Shown here: positions 24,318-33,118 of the stretch, piece by piece
Numbering within the stretch: the stretch's first letter is position 1
How the letters are laid out: every line of letters starts with the position of its first letter
Assembly: GCA_026129305.1 (NCBI GenBank)
Contig: JAHCII010000017.1
Span: 1 to 45,096, forward strand
Source: Anaerolineales bacterium
Lineage (GTDB): Bacteria; Chloroflexota; Anaerolineae; Anaerolineales; UBA11579
Direction of reading: 5' to 3'
DNA length: 45,096 nt
The notes under the pieces: generated by a model
What the model was told of the DNA's origin: nothing
The model's input: the letters and a program-made list of their open reading frames with translations, nothing else
Database searches by the model: none
Program-made: the position numbers and the translations under genes

Positions 24318-24989
24318 CTAGAGAAGCGCGTCGAGGGCGTCTCGCAGAGCTTGCAATTTTTCCCGAGAGACCGATTGCAGGCGTTGGGCCAATTCCAGAT
24401 AAGCGAGGTTCTCCTCGCCGGCGACAAAGTCCTGCAGGTCGCTGGGCAGGTTGGATAAGTTTTGTTGGGCGCGCTGGGACGCGTTCCACTCGCCGATCGG
24501 CCCATGAGCATCCATGAAGCTCTCCAGCGGTACACCCAGGGCGGCCACCAAATGTTCCAGTTCAGGCAGGGGCACTGGCGTTTCGCCGCTCTCGTAGCGG
24601 CGAATGCGGCTGGCGGAGATGCCGGTGCGGTCAGAGACGTCTTTCTGGCTCTGCCCACTGGTCGCCCGCGCCTGGCGCAGCAGAGTGCTGACGCTGCGCT
24701 GGCGCAGCAACAACAGGCGCTGAGTATCCAGCTCCTCCGCCGTCCCCGGCCCGGAGACCAGGCGTTCAGACCAGAAATGGGCCAGCGGCACACCCAGGAA
24801 ATAGGCCAGCACTTCCAACTCCGGTAGGGAGGGGGAGCTTTCGCCGCGCTCGATGGCGCCAAAGGTGCTGGCCGAAATGCCAATGGCCGCACCCAAATCC
24901 TTCATGGATTTGCCGCTGGACAGGCGGGCGTCGCGCAGCAAAACGCCGAGTTTCTTTGCGCGTAACTGTAACGCTTGGTTCTCGCTCAT
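24318..24989 (-). CDS. XRE-family regulator with two tandem HTH domains, 223 aa
   Basis: Two helix-turn-helix units of the Cro/CI type in one chain: residues about 15-68 (LGVLLRDARLSSGKSMKDLGAAIGISASTFGAIERGE) and about 102-155 (LLRQARATSGQSQKDVSDRTGISASRIRRYESGE). Each ends with a similar PSLPELE/VPLPELE stretch and a LGVPL segment, so the halves arose by internal duplication. The rest is an acidic helical tail with no recognisable sensor domain. A two-HTH monomer could bind a palindrome as a pseudo-dimer, and an 18-bp palindrome lies right behind the gene. The ATG at 24989 follows a TAAACT hexamer with 6 nt spacing and has no Shine-Dalgarno. Confidence 0.85.
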   Translation of the reverse strand: MSENQALQLRAKKLGVLLRDARLSSGKSMKDLGAAIGISASTFGAIERGESSPSLPELEVLAYFLGVPLAHFWSERLVSGPGTAEELDTQRLLLLRQRSVSTLLRQARATSGQSQKDVSDRTGISASRIRRYESGETPVPLPELEHLVAALGVPLESFMDAHGPIGEWNASQRAQQNLSNLPSDLQDFVAGEENLAYLELAQRLQSVSREKLQALRDALDALL

Positions 24990-24995
24990 CACATA

Positions 24996-25001
24996 AGTTT
25001 A
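24996..25001 (-). promoter_or_regulatory. Possible -10 element of the XRE gene
   Basis: TAAACT on the minus strand, 6 nt before the ATG, inside an 8-bp palindrome GTTTAAAC (24997-25004). The hexamer match is weak (4 of 6), but the spacing equals the other leaderless genes. Confidence 0.35.
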
Positions 25002-25008
25002 AACGATT

Positions 25009-25305
25009 TCAACGGCCCAGGGGATTGGCGGCAGCCTTGTTTTCGATGATCCAAATGATGTGCTCACGGTTGATCGCCATAAAGTCGCTGCGCTTTAACT
25101 CCACCACGCCTTCCGGGTCAAAGATCTGTGCTTTGGTAATCGCAACAAACAATTCATTGGAGTTGAGCGCATCTTTGATGCGCTCATTCTCGCGGGCATG
25201 CAGGTTGCCGTGGATGCGGTTGTGGATGGTCTGGATGATCACGGGGTATTGCACCGTGTTCACCAGCTGGCGAAAACCGCCCTGATCGGTGGAATTTTCT
25301 GACAT
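25009..25305 (-). CDS. Conserved-looking small protein of unknown function, 98 aa
   Basis: Not recognised with certainty. It is soluble, with a central pattern VIIQTIHNRIHGNLHARENERIKDALN followed by ELFVAITKAQIFDPEG and a C-terminal MAINREHIIWIIENK. This order of strands, ending in a strand with IxRxHIxWIxE, resembles a small beta-rich family seen near signalling genes in Chloroflexota (possibly DUF6812), but that is a recollection and not a search result. An AAGGA site lies a few bases before the ATG. It sits 11 nt after the OmpR-type regulator and 19 nt before the XRE regulator, so it belongs to the operon and may be an accessory of the phosphorelay. Confidence 0.72.
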   Translation of the reverse strand: MSENSTDQGGFRQLVNTVQYPVIIQTIHNRIHGNLHARENERIKDALNSNELFVAITKAQIFDPEGVVELKRSDFMAINREHIIWIIENKAAANPLGR

Positions 25306-25316
25306 GTATCCTTCGC

Positions 25317-26000
25317 CTAAGGCATCATATAGCCTTCGCCAGAAAGGGTGACGATCAGTTGAGGGTTCTTGGGGTCACGTTCCAGCTTCTGGCGCAGCCG
25401 GGAGATGCTGACCCATAGGATCTCTTTTTCCTCACTGTACTCGGGACCCCACACGTTGCGCAGCAACTGCTCCCCGGTCAGGGTCTTGCCAAAGTTACGG
25501 GCAAACTGCAGCAGCAGGCGATACTCTGTGGCAGACAACGAGATCGGCTCGCCTTCTACGGCGACTTGGGCGCGGGCAAAGTCGATATCCAGCCCGCCGC
25601 GGGAAAAAGTGCTCTGCGGTGTGGCCGTGGCGCCGCGCTGTGCCCGGCGCAGTACCGCGCGCACTCGGGCCAGCAACTCACTGGCGGAAAAAGGCTTGAG
25701 CACATAATCATCTGCGCCCAACTCAAAAGCGCGTAATTTGTCCGCCTCTTCGCCTTTGGCCGTCAGCATAATGATCGGCACCTCAGAAAACTCGCGGATG
25801 CGTTCGCAAGCCTGAAAGCCATCCATCTCGGGCATCATCACGTCCAGCACGATCAGATCCGGCGTTTGCGCTGCCGCCAGCTCAACAGCCTGGTTGCCGT
25901 TGGCGGCTTCCAAGATCTGGAAACCCTCCGTTTCCAGATTGGCGGATACCAGGCGCAAAAAGCGTGGTTCGTCATCCACGACAAGTATTTGGGTCGTCAT
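25317..26000 (-). CDS. OmpR/PhoB-family response regulator, 227 aa
   Basis: REC domain (about residues 3-118): ILVVDDEPRFLRLV, phospho-Asp in LIVLDVMMPEMDGF, MLTAKGEE and DYVLKPFSASELLARV. Winged-helix DNA-binding domain (about 130-227): ISLSATEYRLLLQFARNFGKTLTGEQLLRNVWG, then VSISRLRQKLERDPKNPQLIVTLSGEGYMMP. The length and domain order are standard. Its ATG overlaps the stop of the upstream GAF kinase (ATGA at 25997-26000), so the pair very likely forms one two-component system. Confidence 0.95.
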   Translation of the reverse strand: MTTQILVVDDEPRFLRLVSANLETEGFQILEAANGNQAVELAAAQTPDLIVLDVMMPEMDGFQACERIREFSEVPIIMLTAKGEEADKLRAFELGADDYVLKPFSASELLARVRAVLRRAQRGATATPQSTFSRGGLDIDFARAQVAVEGEPISLSATEYRLLLQFARNFGKTLTGEQLLRNVWGPEYSEEKEILWVSISRLRQKLERDPKNPQLIVTLSGEGYMMP

Positions 26001-27232
26001 AAAGCCATCTCCTTATCTCCTCTGGCCGCCCTGGCGTCATCAAGGGGCAAACGGACCTGAAATTCGGCGCCCGTACCTTCCCCCGAATTTACATGAATTT
26101 CGCCCGAATGCGCCTTGACGATCTGTTCACAGATGTAAAGGCCCAAACCACTGCCGCGCGTCCCGCCCTTCAAGGTGGAAGAACGATAAAAGCGTTTAAA
26201 GATCAAAGCCTGCTCGGATGGTTTAATGCCGGGGCCTGAATCGCGCACTGAGATCTGCGCCCAGCCGGCCTGCTGTTTCAAAGCGATCCAGATGGGTCCT
26301 TCAGGTGCATATTTGGCGGCATTGCCCACCAAATTCTCCAACACCTGTGCCAGGCGCTTGGGGTCACCCAGAACATGCACACTGGGGCCGGGCCGCCAGT
26401 GGATCTCCAATTCAGGATGGCGGGTTTGCCAGCGGGCCTGCGCCTCATCGATCAGGGCGTTGAGATCCACCGGCTGTTTGGTCACGTCCAGGGTTCCGGT
26501 TTGCAGGCGAGAGGAGTCCAGCAAGTTGTCCATCAACTCACTGAGACGATCCGCTTCTTCATCAATAATGCCGAGGAATTCCCGCCGTGTCGGCGCGTCC
26601 CACTCGGTATCTTTGCGTAGCAAAGTGGTGGAGTAGCCTTTGATAAAGCCCAGGGGGGTTTTGAATTCATGTGAAATGGTGGCCACAAAGTCTGACTGCA
26701 GGCGCGCCAGGCGGCGTTCGGCCTCCAGGTTGGCAATGCGCTCCACCAGGCGGCGATGCTCCAGCACCTGGCTGACATGCGTGGCAATGAACTTGGCAAG
26801 ATTGATCTGCTCTTCCTTATAGGCCGGTCCGCCAAAACGAATAAAGACCAGCGAACCGATGCATTTGCCCCCCAACCGCAGAGGCAGGGCCAGATAAAAG
26901 TGCTGTTCCAAGCGATCACGGCTGGGGTCCACCTCGGGCTGGTAGAGGAAATCGTTCCCGCTGTGGAAGGCTTCGTAGGCGGCGCGTTCACCCCAGGCCA
27001 GGTCGGCCTCTGTGGAGCGGCCGCGGCCGATGGCGCGGGCAAAGGCAGGCTCCAGGCCGCCCTGCTCGGTCTCCAGATAGAGCACCGCGTTGTCGAAGAT
27101 GAACACCGGCCGCGCCAGGCGCACGATGGCAGCCAGGGCCTCATCGCGGTCCAGCGTTTCAGCCACGATGCGGCTGATGGCGTAGACCGCTTTGAGCTCC
27201 GCAGGCTGCAGGCTTTCGGTTCGGGCCCTCAT
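25997..27232 (-). CDS. GAF sensor histidine kinase, 411 aa
   Basis: Soluble kinase. The N-terminal GAF domain (about residues 10-165) runs from [23 protein letters not shown] to [10 protein letters not shown]. HisKA has [23 protein letters not shown] (phospho-His near residue 188). The HATPase domain has [31 protein letters not shown] and [16 protein letters not shown]. There is no transmembrane segment, so input is cytoplasmic or membrane-permeant. It is coupled by ATGA overlaps to the kinase upstream and to the OmpR-type regulator downstream, giving two kinases for one regulator. Confidence 0.94.
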   Translation of the reverse strand: MRARTESLQPAELKAVYAISRIVAETLDRDEALAAIVRLARPVFIFDNAVLYLETEQGGLEPAFARAIGRGRSTEADLAWGERAAYEAFHSGNDFLYQPEVDPSRDRLEQHFYLALPLRLGGKCIGSLVFIRFGGPAYKEEQINLAKFIATHVSQVLEHRRLVERIANLEAERRLARLQSDFVATISHEFKTPLGFIKGYSTTLLRKDTEWDAPTRREFLGIIDEEADRLSELMDNLLDSSRLQTGTLDVTKQPVDLNALIDEAQARWQTRHPELEIHWRPGPSVHVLGDPKRLAQVLENLVGNAAKYAPEGPIWIALKQQAGWAQISVRDSGPGIKPSEQALIFKRFYRSSTLKGGTRGSGLGLYICEQIVKAHSGEIHVNSGEGTGAEFQVRLPLDDARAARGDKEMAL

Positions 27233-28278
27233 TTTGCCGCCGCAGCCAAAGGCAGGGTGAATGAGAAGCGGCTGCCTTTGCCCAAGTGCGTTTCCACCAG
27301 CAGCTTGGAACCATGCGCCTGCACAATGCGCTGCGCAAGGGTCAACCCGATGCCGGTGCCCCCGGCCTTACGCGTGCTGGAACCATCGATCTGGTGAAAA
27401 GGCTCAAAAATATCTTGAAGGCTTTCTGGGGCAATGCCCGCTCCAGTATCCATTACTGCAAGCTCCACGCGCTTGCCCTGCAATTCAGCGCTCAGGTGCA
27501 CACGCCCGCCCTTTTTATTGAACTTGATCGCATTATCCACCAGCTGGTTCAGCGCCCATTCCAGCTTGTTTTCATCCGCCAGGACCGGCGGCAAATCATC
27601 CGCCGCCTGGCGGGTGAGCTTGACGCCGGCTTCTTCCAGCCGGGCCTGTTGGTTGGCGGCCAGCGAATCGAACAGGCGCGGGATAGGCACCACTACGGCT
27701 TCCAGGTGCAGGCTTTCCACCGTATCAAAGGAGAGGAACAAGAGGTTATCGATCAAGCTGCTGAGCCGGCGATAGGATTTCTCTAAAATACGCACGGCGT
27801 TGCGCTGCTCGTCGTTCAGATCACCCAGTGCGTTGGCCCCCAGCAGATCAATATAGCCCACCATGTGCGCCAACGGGGTGCGCAGTTCATGCGAAATGTT
27901 GGAAATGAAGTCGTTCTTCAGCCGGTTGAACTCGGTGAGCTTGTCCAGCGCTTCCTGCAGCTCCAGGGTGCGTTCCTGCACGCGCTGCTCCAGTAACAGG
28001 TTGCTTTGATGCAGGGCCTCCTGCAGTTGGGCAATTTGCTCGGTGACGGCTGCATCCAAGGTGCGCCGGTCCACCAAGTTGAGCTCGATCAGTGCCTCCC
28101 CCAGCAGCACTCGGGTGCCCTCTTTGCGCTTTTGCTGCTGATGGCTAAGGGCGCGCTGCAAATCTGCGCGGGTAAGCAGACCTTTTTCCACAAGGCTATC
28201 CCCCAGGCGCGGCACCAGCACTTCTGGCGCCAAGGGTCCGGTGGTTAAACGAATGTCTTCCCGGTGTATCCGTGCCAC
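27229..28278 (-). CDS. Histidine kinase with an N-terminal MshEN/T2SSE-N-like domain, 349 aa
   Basis: The N-terminus (about residues 22-85: [23 protein letters not shown], then [21 protein letters not shown]) repeats the '[12 protein letters not shown]' pattern of MshEN/GspE N-terminal domains, some of which bind cyclic-di-GMP in other proteins. A coiled coil ([18 protein letters not shown]) leads to His[21 protein letters not shown] and a full HATPase domain ([39 protein letters not shown]). No transmembrane helix. The start is a GTG at 28278, with TACACT 9 nt upstream. It is the first gene of the signalling operon. The MshEN call is by pattern only. Confidence 0.88.
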   Translation of the reverse strand: MARIHREDIRLTTGPLAPEVLVPRLGDSLVEKGLLTRADLQRALSHQQQKRKEGTRVLLGEALIELNLVDRRTLDAAVTEQIAQLQEALHQSNLLLEQRVQERTLELQEALDKLTEFNRLKNDFISNISHELRTPLAHMVGYIDLLGANALGDLNDEQRNAVRILEKSYRRLSSLIDNLLFLSFDTVESLHLEAVVVPIPRLFDSLAANQQARLEEAGVKLTRQAADDLPPVLADENKLEWALNQLVDNAIKFNKKGGRVHLSAELQGKRVELAVMDTGAGIAPESLQDIFEPFHQIDGSSTRKAGGTGIGLTLAQRIVQAHGSKLLVETHLGKGSRFSFTLPLAAAAK

Positions 28279-28287
28279 GTTAGCCTT

Positions 28288-28293
28288 AGTGTA
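28288..28293 (-). promoter_or_regulatory. Predicted -10 box of the signalling operon
   Basis: TACACT on the minus strand, 9 nt before the GTG at 28278, predicting a 3-nt leader. It lies in the 173-bp divergent spacer with gyrA. Confidence 0.45.
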
Positions 28294-28406
28294 CTCAAAT
28301 CCAACAATTTGATAAGTGTTTTTCTACATTTCTGACTGGAAGTATACATTAAGGAAGCGCGCCAAGTGCAAGCAAGGCAAGAGATGCCTGAAAGAGCGCG
28401 CTGAGT

Positions 28407-28412
28407 TATAAT
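28407..28412 (+). promoter_or_regulatory. Predicted -10 box of gyrA
   Basis: TATAAT, predicting a start near 28419 and a leader of about 33 nt with an AAGGA ribosome site at 28441-28445 before the GTG start. Confidence 0.55.
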
Positions 28413-28451
28413 TAAAAATTCAGCACGTTTTCATTCATTCAAGGACAATCT

Positions 28452-30947
28452 GTGGAAAAACGCACTTCAATCCAACCGGTAGACATCGGCGAGCAAATGC
28501 GCTCTGCCTATTTGGATTACGCCATGAGCGTGATCGTTTCGCGCGCCCTGCCTGATGCGCGTGACGGCCTCAAGCCCGTACATCGCCGCATTTTTTACGC
28601 CATGCACGACATGGGCATCCGCGCCAACACCAGTTACCGCAAATCTGCCCGTATCGTAGGTGAAGTGCTGGGCAAATACCACCCGCACAGCGACGCAGCC
28701 GTATACGACGCCATGGCACGCATGGCGCAGGATTTCTCCATGCGCTACCCGCTGATCGATGGCCAGGGCAACTTTGGCTCCATCGGCGGCGACCCCCCGG
28801 CAGCGATGCGTTATACCGAAGCGCGCCTGAACCCGATGGCCGAGGAGCTGCTGGCCGATATTGACAAAGACACCGTGGATTTCACTGACAACTTTGACGG
28901 CTCATTGCAAGAGCCGCGCGTGCTGCCCAGCCGCCTGCCCAACCTGCTGCTCAATGGCTCCTCCGGCATCGCGGTGGGCATGGCCACCAATATCCCGCCG
29001 CACAACCTGGGCGAGCTGGTCGGCGCGTTGAACCACCTGATTGACCGCTGGGACAAGGTCGACGAGGTTTCGGCCGAAGACCTGATGAAGTATGTCAAGG
29101 GGCCGGACTTCCCCACCGGCGGCCTGGTGGTAGGCATGGACGGCATCCGCGACCTGTACAGCAAGGGCAAAGGCCAGCTGATGGTGCGGGCCAAATCTCG
29201 TATTGAAGAAGGCGCCCGCGGCCGCAACCGCATCGTGATCAGCGAGATCCCTTACCAGATCAATTTGACCAACCTGATCGAACGCATCGCCGAGCTGGTG
29301 CGCGACGGCCGCCTGGAAGGCATTGCCGACCTGCGCGACGAATCTGACCGTGACGGCCTGAGCATTGTGCTGGAATTGAAGGCTGGCGCTCAGCCGCAAA
29401 TGGTGTTGAACCGGCTGTACAAGTTCACCCCGCTGCAAAGCACCTTTGCCGCCCAACTGCTGGCCCTGGTGGACGGTGAACCGCGCCTGCTCTCGCTCAA
29501 GCGCGCCCTGCAGATCTTTGTCGAGCACCGCCAGGTGGTCATCACGCGCCGTACACAGTTCGAGCTGGACAAAGCCCGGGCGCGGGCACACATCCTGGAA
29601 GGCTTGCTGAAAGCGCTGGCGAACCTGGACGCAGTCATCAAGACCATCCGCGAATCCAAAGACGCCGATACCGCCAAGTCCTCGCTAATGAAGCGCTTCG
29701 ATCTGAGCGAGAAACAAGCCCAGGCGATCCTGGACATGCAACTGCGCCGGCTGGCAGCCCTGGAGCGCCAGAAGATCGAGGACGAATACAAGGCCATCCA
29801 GGAGCAGATCGCCTACCTGGAAGACCTACTCAACAGCCCCAAAAAGATCCTGACCCTGATCAAAAGCGATCTGGGCGACATGCTCAAGACCTACGGCAAT
29901 GAGCGCAAAACCCAGGTGGACGCCGAAGGCCGCGCCAAGGACGACCTGAGCGAAGAAGCCCTGGTGGCCGACGAAGCCGTGCTGGTCAGCCTGACGCAGC
30001 AGGGTTACGTCAAGCGTGTGGCCGCCAAGTCGTTCAAGGCGCAAACTCGCGGCGGCGCCGGGGTGCGCGGCCATGCCACCAAAGGCCAAGACGAAGTCGT
30101 GATCCTGGTGCCGGCGCGCACGCTGGAGACGATCTTGTTCTTCTCCGACCGCGGCAAGGTGTACTCCGAGCGCGTCTATCGCCTGCCAGAGGCCGACCGC
30201 ACTGCCCGCGGCACGCCGATCATCAACATCCTCAGCGTCAGCAGCGGTGAAACCATCACGGCCGTGGTGGTGGTGCCAGACTTCAAGTCGGCGGCGGCCT
30301 TCTGCGTGATGGCCACCCACCAGGGCAAGATCAAGCGCATGGCGCTGGGCGAACTGGAAGCCGTGCGCCCTTCCGGTTTGATTGCCATGAACTTGGACGA
30401 CGGCGACAGCCTGGGTTGGGTACGCCTGGCTGGCGAAAAAGATGAGATCATCCTGGCCACGCAGCAGGGCAAGGCGCTGCGCTTCGGCGTGGACGCCGTG
30501 CGGCCCATGGGCCGCCAGGCCGCCGGGGTCAAAGCCATCAACATCAAGGGCGATGACCGCCTGGCCGGCATGGAAGTGGCGGAGCCAGGCGGTGAATTGC
30601 TGGTGGTCAGCACCAAGGGCTACGGCAAGCGCACCCCGCTGAAGGAATATGCGGCCAAAGGCCGCGGCACGGGCGGCATGCTGACCACGGATATCAAGGC
30701 CTTTAACACCATCGGCCAGATCGCGGCGGTGCGCGTGGTGCAGGCCGCCGATGAAGTCACCATCATCTCCACCAACGGCGTGGTGCTGCGCACTCGCGTT
30801 AAAGAGATCAAGCAGGCTGGGCGGGCGACCCGCGGCGTGCGCTTGATGAACCTGGCTGAAGGCGACAGCGTAGCCACCCTGGCGCGTATCGCTGCGGCCG
30901 ACCTGAAGCTGGCCGGCATCGCCGAGAACGGGGACAAAGAGAAGTAA
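28452..30947 (+). CDS. gyrA: DNA gyrase subunit A, 831 aa
   Basis: Catalytic subunit of the type II topoisomerase that supercoils DNA. The N-terminal breakage domain starts at [29 protein letters not shown]. The active-site Tyr121 is in [10 protein letters not shown]. The C-terminal beta-propeller begins with [12 protein letters not shown], and its GyrA-box position reads QTRGGAG instead of the classical QRRGGKG, supporting GyrA over ParC while being a variant. In the quinolone region [10 protein letters not shown], Ser80 and Ala82 replace the Gly81 and Ser83 of E. coli. The start is a GTG with AAGGA upstream. A strong terminator follows. No gyrB is in the window. Confidence 0.95.
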   Translation: MEKRTSIQPVDIGEQMRSAYLDYAMSVIVSRALPDARDGLKPVHRRIFYAMHDMGIRANTSYRKSARIVGEVLGKYHPHSDAAVYDAMARMAQDFSMRYPLIDGQGNFGSIGGDPPAAMRYTEARLNPMAEELLADIDKDTVDFTDNFDGSLQEPRVLPSRLPNLLLNGSSGIAVGMATNIPPHNLGELVGALNHLIDRWDKVDEVSAEDLMKYVKGPDFPTGGLVVGMDGIRDLYSKGKGQLMVRAKSRIEEGARGRNRIVISEIPYQINLTNLIERIAELVRDGRLEGIADLRDESDRDGLSIVLELKAGAQPQMVLNRLYKFTPLQSTFAAQLLALVDGEPRLLSLKRALQIFVEHRQVVITRRTQFELDKARARAHILEGLLKALANLDAVIKTIRESKDADTAKSSLMKRFDLSEKQAQAILDMQLRRLAALERQKIEDEYKAIQEQIAYLEDLLNSPKKILTLIKSDLGDMLKTYGNERKTQVDAEGRAKDDLSEEALVADEAVLVSLTQQGYVKRVAAKSFKAQTRGGAGVRGHATKGQDEVVILVPARTLETILFFSDRGKVYSERVYRLPEADRTARGTPIINILSVSSGETITAVVVVPDFKSAAAFCVMATHQGKIKRMALGELEAVRPSGLIAMNLDDGDSLGWVRLAGEKDEIILATQQGKALRFGVDAVRPMGRQAAGVKAINIKGDDRLAGMEVAEPGGELLVVSTKGYGKRTPLKEYAAKGRGTGGMLTTDIKAFNTIGQIAAVRVVQAADEVTIISTNGVVLRTRVKEIKQAGRATRGVRLMNLAEGDSVATLARIAAADLKLAGIAENGDKEK

Positions 30948-30964
30948 GCTGGTTTCTACTGAAC

Positions 30965-30997
30965 AAAAAGCGGGTAGAGAAACTCTGCCCGCTTTTT
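30965..30997. terminator. Bidirectional terminator between gyrA and the 70-aa gene
   Basis: AAAAAGCGGG and CCCGCTTTTT arms enclose a second pairing AGAG/CTCT and an AAA loop. Symmetric A- and T-runs allow use from both strands. Confidence 0.9.
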
Positions 30998-31014
30998 ATT
31001 CTCCAGCTGGCGGG

Positions 31015-31227
31015 TTACAAAGGCAGGGAAATGGCTCCGGTGATCAGCAAGGCAAAGGCGCCAATGATCAGAATCATCAGAAAGAACATTAAGGCGATCA
31101 CAAAGCGCTGGCCGGGCGTCATGCCCAAAAAGCCCAGTTCCGGTTCGGGAGTCAACTCCAATGCGGAGGCTTCTTCGATCTCGCGGAGGAAGTTCTGCAG
31201 TTCCTCATCTTTGGCAAAGTCATCCAT
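31015..31227 (-). CDS. Small single-span membrane protein of unknown function, 70 aa
   Basis: An acidic N-terminal helix (MDDFAKDEELQNFLREIEEA) is followed by PEPELGFLGMTPGQRFVIALM and one hydrophobic segment of about 25 residues (about 42-66). No family is recognised. An AAGGAG site 7 nt before the ATG at 31227 fixes the start; an ATG two codons upstream would sit 1 nt from that site, and longer readings run into the birA end. It lies 47 nt downstream of birA on the same strand, so it may be co-transcribed. A convergent terminator with gyrA follows. A regulatory or complex-associated microprotein is possible, but nothing in the sequence shows it. Confidence 0.75.
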   Translation of the reverse strand: MDDFAKDEELQNFLREIEEASALELTPEPELGFLGMTPGQRFVIALMFFLMILIIGAFALLITGAISLPL

Positions 31228-31274
31228 AGCCATGCTCCTTGTGAAACAAGTGTAGTGCCTGGCTTGCGTGGCTG

Positions 31275-32054
31275 TCAAACGCCTGGGCGAATGCGTATTT
31301 CGCCCGCCTGGAAGCTGCGTTCTTCGCCGCCCTCCAGGCGCAGCCGCAAACGGCCATCCGGCGCCAGACCCAGCAGCTGGGCATCCCAGCACTTCTGGCC
31401 GCTGTGTAGTTGCACGTGCTGCCCTTTATAAGCCAGGCGCGCTTCCCAGGCCTGCAGCAGGGCCTGCTCCGCCAGGCGCGGCAACCAGGCCAACACGTTC
31501 TGCAGCAGGCTGCGCAGCAGGGCCGCGGCGGCCACCGGCCGGCCGGCTTCGGCTTCGACACAGGTGGCCGGGAAGTTGAGCTCAGCGGCCGGCGGCACAG
31601 CAGAGGCTGCAAGGTTGATGCCAATGCCCAGCAGCACAGCCTGCAGGCGCTCACCGGCCCAATGCGCCTCGGCCAGCACGCCGCACACCTTCTTGCCGTT
31701 AAGCAGCACATCATTGGGCCACTTGATCTGCGGCTGCAGCCCCAGGGCCTCCAGAGCCTCGCAAACCGCCAGGCCGCCTAGGCCGGATAACCGCCCCAGA
31801 GCGCCGGGGGCAAAGTCAATGGGCAGCGGCAGCAACAGGCTGGCGGCCAGGGCGCTGCCCGGCGGGGTGTGCCAGCGGCGGCCGTCACGGCCGCGGCCCT
31901 GGGTTTGCTGGCCAGCGGCTGCAACAGACGGCCCGCTGTGGCCGGCCGCCGCCCATTCAGCCACGACATCATTGGTGGAGCCAATGCTATCGAAGAAAGC
32001 GGTTTGGTTCAGCGGCAGGCCGGCCATAGCCTGGGCAAATTGTTGGGCATCCAT
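31275..32054 (-). CDS. birA: Biotin--[acetyl-CoA-carboxylase] ligase, 259 aa
   Basis: Attaches biotin to carrier proteins through biotinyl-AMP. Motifs: DSIGSTNDVVAEW, QQTQGRGRDGRRWHTPPGSALAASL (biotin/ATP loop), IKWPNDVLLNGKKVCGVLAE, and GIGINLAASAVPP, followed by a small C-terminal domain. The N-terminal winged helix of E. coli BirA is missing, so this is the monofunctional form without repressor activity. TAGAAT ends 6 nt before the ATG at 32054, predicting a leaderless mRNA. The divergent neighbour is an orphan binding-protein gene. Confidence 0.94.
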   Translation of the reverse strand: MDAQQFAQAMAGLPLNQTAFFDSIGSTNDVVAEWAAAGHSGPSVAAAGQQTQGRGRDGRRWHTPPGSALAASLLLPLPIDFAPGALGRLSGLGGLAVCEALEALGLQPQIKWPNDVLLNGKKVCGVLAEAHWAGERLQAVLLGIGINLAASAVPPAAELNFPATCVEAEAGRPVAAAALLRSLLQNVLAWLPRLAEQALLQAWEARLAYKGQHVQLHSGQKCWDAQLLGLAPDGRLRLRLEGGEERSFQAGEIRIRPGV

Positions 32055-32060
32055 GCGCAG

Positions 32061-32066
32061 ATTCTA
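32061..32066 (-). promoter_or_regulatory. -10 box giving a leaderless birA mRNA
   Basis: TAGAAT on the minus strand, 6 nt before the ATG at 32054, with TTGTAA about 16 nt upstream as a weak -35. Confidence 0.5.
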
Positions 32067-32118
32067 GCCGCCTTTTGCAATCTTACAAAACCTCCTGGAG
32101 AGCGCCACCGCATTTTCA

Positions 32119-32124
32119 TACAAT
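32119..32124 (+). promoter_or_regulatory. Predicted -10 box of the binding-lipoprotein gene
   Basis: TACAAT, predicting a start near 32131. An AAAGGT ribosome site at about 32134-32139 precedes the ATG at 32144. Confidence 0.45.
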
Positions 32125-32143
32125 AGGCGCCAGAAAGGTCCTT

Positions 32144-33094
32144 ATGCGAAAAATCCTGCAACTCTTCTACGTATTCCTGTGCGCCGGCGTGTTGGCTGCC
32201 TGCAGTTCCGCTCCCGCGGCGACGCCGCTGGTCGTAGTGTCTGAGACGGCGGATACCCGCCTGATCGAACACACTTTTGGTCAAACCGAGATCCCGACTC
32301 AGCCGCAGCGCGTCTTTGCCCTGGGCGAAGAAGGCCTGCTGGCCAATTTGCTGGATGCCGGCATTAAGCCGGTCGGCTCGAACGTCAATCTGCTCGAGGC
32401 GCTGCCGCTGTTCAGCGCGGCAGAGTTGGACGGCGTGGCCCTGTATCAAACCTCCAGCCAGTTTTCTCTGGAAGAGATCGCCAAAGCCGAGCCCGACTTG
32501 ATCATTGGCAATGTCTTCTTCATCCATACCGCCGGTTATGAGAAACTCTCACAGATCGCTCCGACCATCGCAATTGGCGGCAATGACCCGCTGGAGAGTT
32601 ACGCCCAAACGCTGGCCGCCTTTGGCCTGATCGACAAAGCCAGTGCCGATCTGGCCGCCTTTGAAGTTGCGGCAGCCTCGCTGGCCCAGGCGATTGATGC
32701 GCCTGCCCGCCAGGTATCGGTGGCCGCCATATACTCCGGCCCCAGCCCGGCCATTTTTGTGGACGGCCCGCAGACCCCGCCCTGGCTGCTCAAGAAGCTC
32801 GGTGTGCAGTTCATCCCGACGGAAGCCGAGCGGGAGGGGATTACCTTCAGGGACGGGCGCGCTTTTGTCAGCCTGGAGCGCGTGGATCTGCTGCACGGCG
32901 AAGAACTGATCCTGCTGCAAAACCCATTGATCGAGGGAGAACCGGAAGCCCTGGCCAAGATCCAACAGGACCCGCTGTGGGCGCAGCTGCCTGCCGTTCA
33001 AAACGGACAGGTCAGCGTACTAGATCGTCTGGGCTACCCTGGGCTGCGTGGTCTGTACGCCCTGCTGGCCGATGTCCAGACCATCTTTGAGTAG
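32144..33094 (+). CDS. ABC-type iron/siderophore binding lipoprotein (PeripBP_2 family), 316 aa
   Basis: A lipoprotein signal with VLAAC (Cys20). The mature protein follows the class III binding-protein pattern: GQTEIPTQPQRVFALGEEGLLANLLDAGIKPVGS, then FSLEEIAKAEPDLIIGN, a long connecting helix, and a second lobe with GVQFIPTEAEREG and LDRLGYPGLRGLYALLADV. The usual partners (FecCD permease and ATPase) are not adjacent, so it is an orphan subunit here. The ligand (ferric siderophore, haem or cobalamin) is not determined. The start is fixed by AAAGGT and the clear signal peptide; a longer opening to 32075 lacks both. It is followed by the rpsB leader. Confidence 0.87.
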   Translation: MRKILQLFYVFLCAGVLAACSSAPAATPLVVVSETADTRLIEHTFGQTEIPTQPQRVFALGEEGLLANLLDAGIKPVGSNVNLLEALPLFSAAELDGVALYQTSSQFSLEEIAKAEPDLIIGNVFFIHTAGYEKLSQIAPTIAIGGNDPLESYAQTLAAFGLIDKASADLAAFEVAAASLAQAIDAPARQVSVAAIYSGPSPAIFVDGPQTPPWLLKKLGVQFIPTEAEREGITFRDGRAFVSLERVDLLHGEELILLQNPLIEGEPEALAKIQQDPLWAQLPAVQNGQVSVLDRLGYPGLRGLYALLADVQTIFE

Positions 33095-33118
33095 CTAGGC
33101 TTCGTTTTGGCTTTGTGA

